14,966 nt of DNA from an uncultured Ruminococcus sp. GTDB taxonomy: Bacteria; Bacillota; Clostridia; Oscillospirales; Acutalibacteraceae. Position 1 is the first letter of the stretch. Each line of letters begins with the position of its first letter. Below the pieces are notes generated by a model, which did no database searches, was not told the origin of the DNA, and saw only the letters and a list, made by a program, of their open reading frames with translations. A program made the translations under genes and the position numbers. The stretch is from contig CACXHC010000242.1 in assembly GCA_902767285.1 (NCBI GenBank), positions 1-14,966 on the forward strand, read 5' to 3'. Shown in pieces: positions 14,933-14,966 of this stretch.

Positions 14933-14966
14933 TTATATAATTTTTATAAATGGAAATTTGATTTTC

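Overview
The window reads as chromosomal core DNA of an AT-rich, low-GC Gram-positive anaerobe, most likely a Clostridia member (Oscillospiraceae/Ruminococcus-like). I infer this from the gene set (RuvCAB, GlmM, an EcfA1-EcfA2-EcfT-TruA block, CvpA, a zinc-finger Hsp100 unfoldase, and a membrane-anchored L,D-transpeptidase), from Gram-positive-type Shine-Dalgarno sites and from TTG starts. All eleven other recognised genes, and one gene I could not name with confidence, lie on the + strand. I saw no transposase, phage gene, CRISPR array, tRNA or rRNA.

Layout: (1) 1-267, a leader with a truncated 37-bp tandem repeat and a plausible promoter. (2) 277-1752, a cell-wall L,D-transpeptidase. (3) 1837-4275, ruvC, ruvA and ruvB, the Holliday-junction processing set, with a long hairpin and inverted AT-rich repeats between ruvC and ruvA. 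(4) 4363-6585, glmM (cell-wall precursor synthesis) followed at once by an RlmI-like methyltransferase. (5) 6591-10073, the two ATPases and the transmembrane coupling protein of an energy-coupling-factor vitamin/metal importer, then overlapping truA (tRNA pseudouridine synthase). (6) 10089-12203, a single-pass membrane protein with a probable beta-propeller-like exterior, then a CvpA-family membrane protein. (7) 12300-14669, a ClpE-like unfoldase with its own promoter. (8) 14670-14966, GC-rich tandem hairpins followed by three AT-rich repeat units.

The genes are housekeeping functions: cell-wall building and cross-linking, recombination repair, RNA modification, vitamin uptake and protein quality control.

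The least ordinary part is between the genes. A family of palindromic AT-rich elements fills several of the spacers. Its core is CTTC, about 8 T, G, about 8 A, then GAAG, and it has a conserved flank AAAAAAACTTTAATT. It occurs as two- or three-unit tandem arrays with a period of about 81-86 bp, in both orientations. It gives ecfA1 its stop codon, merges into the cvpA ribosome-binding site, and has a relative with a different, still perfectly complementary stem upstream of ecfA2. I regard this as a small non-autonomous repeat family or a structured intergenic element. No new protein-coding system is evident.
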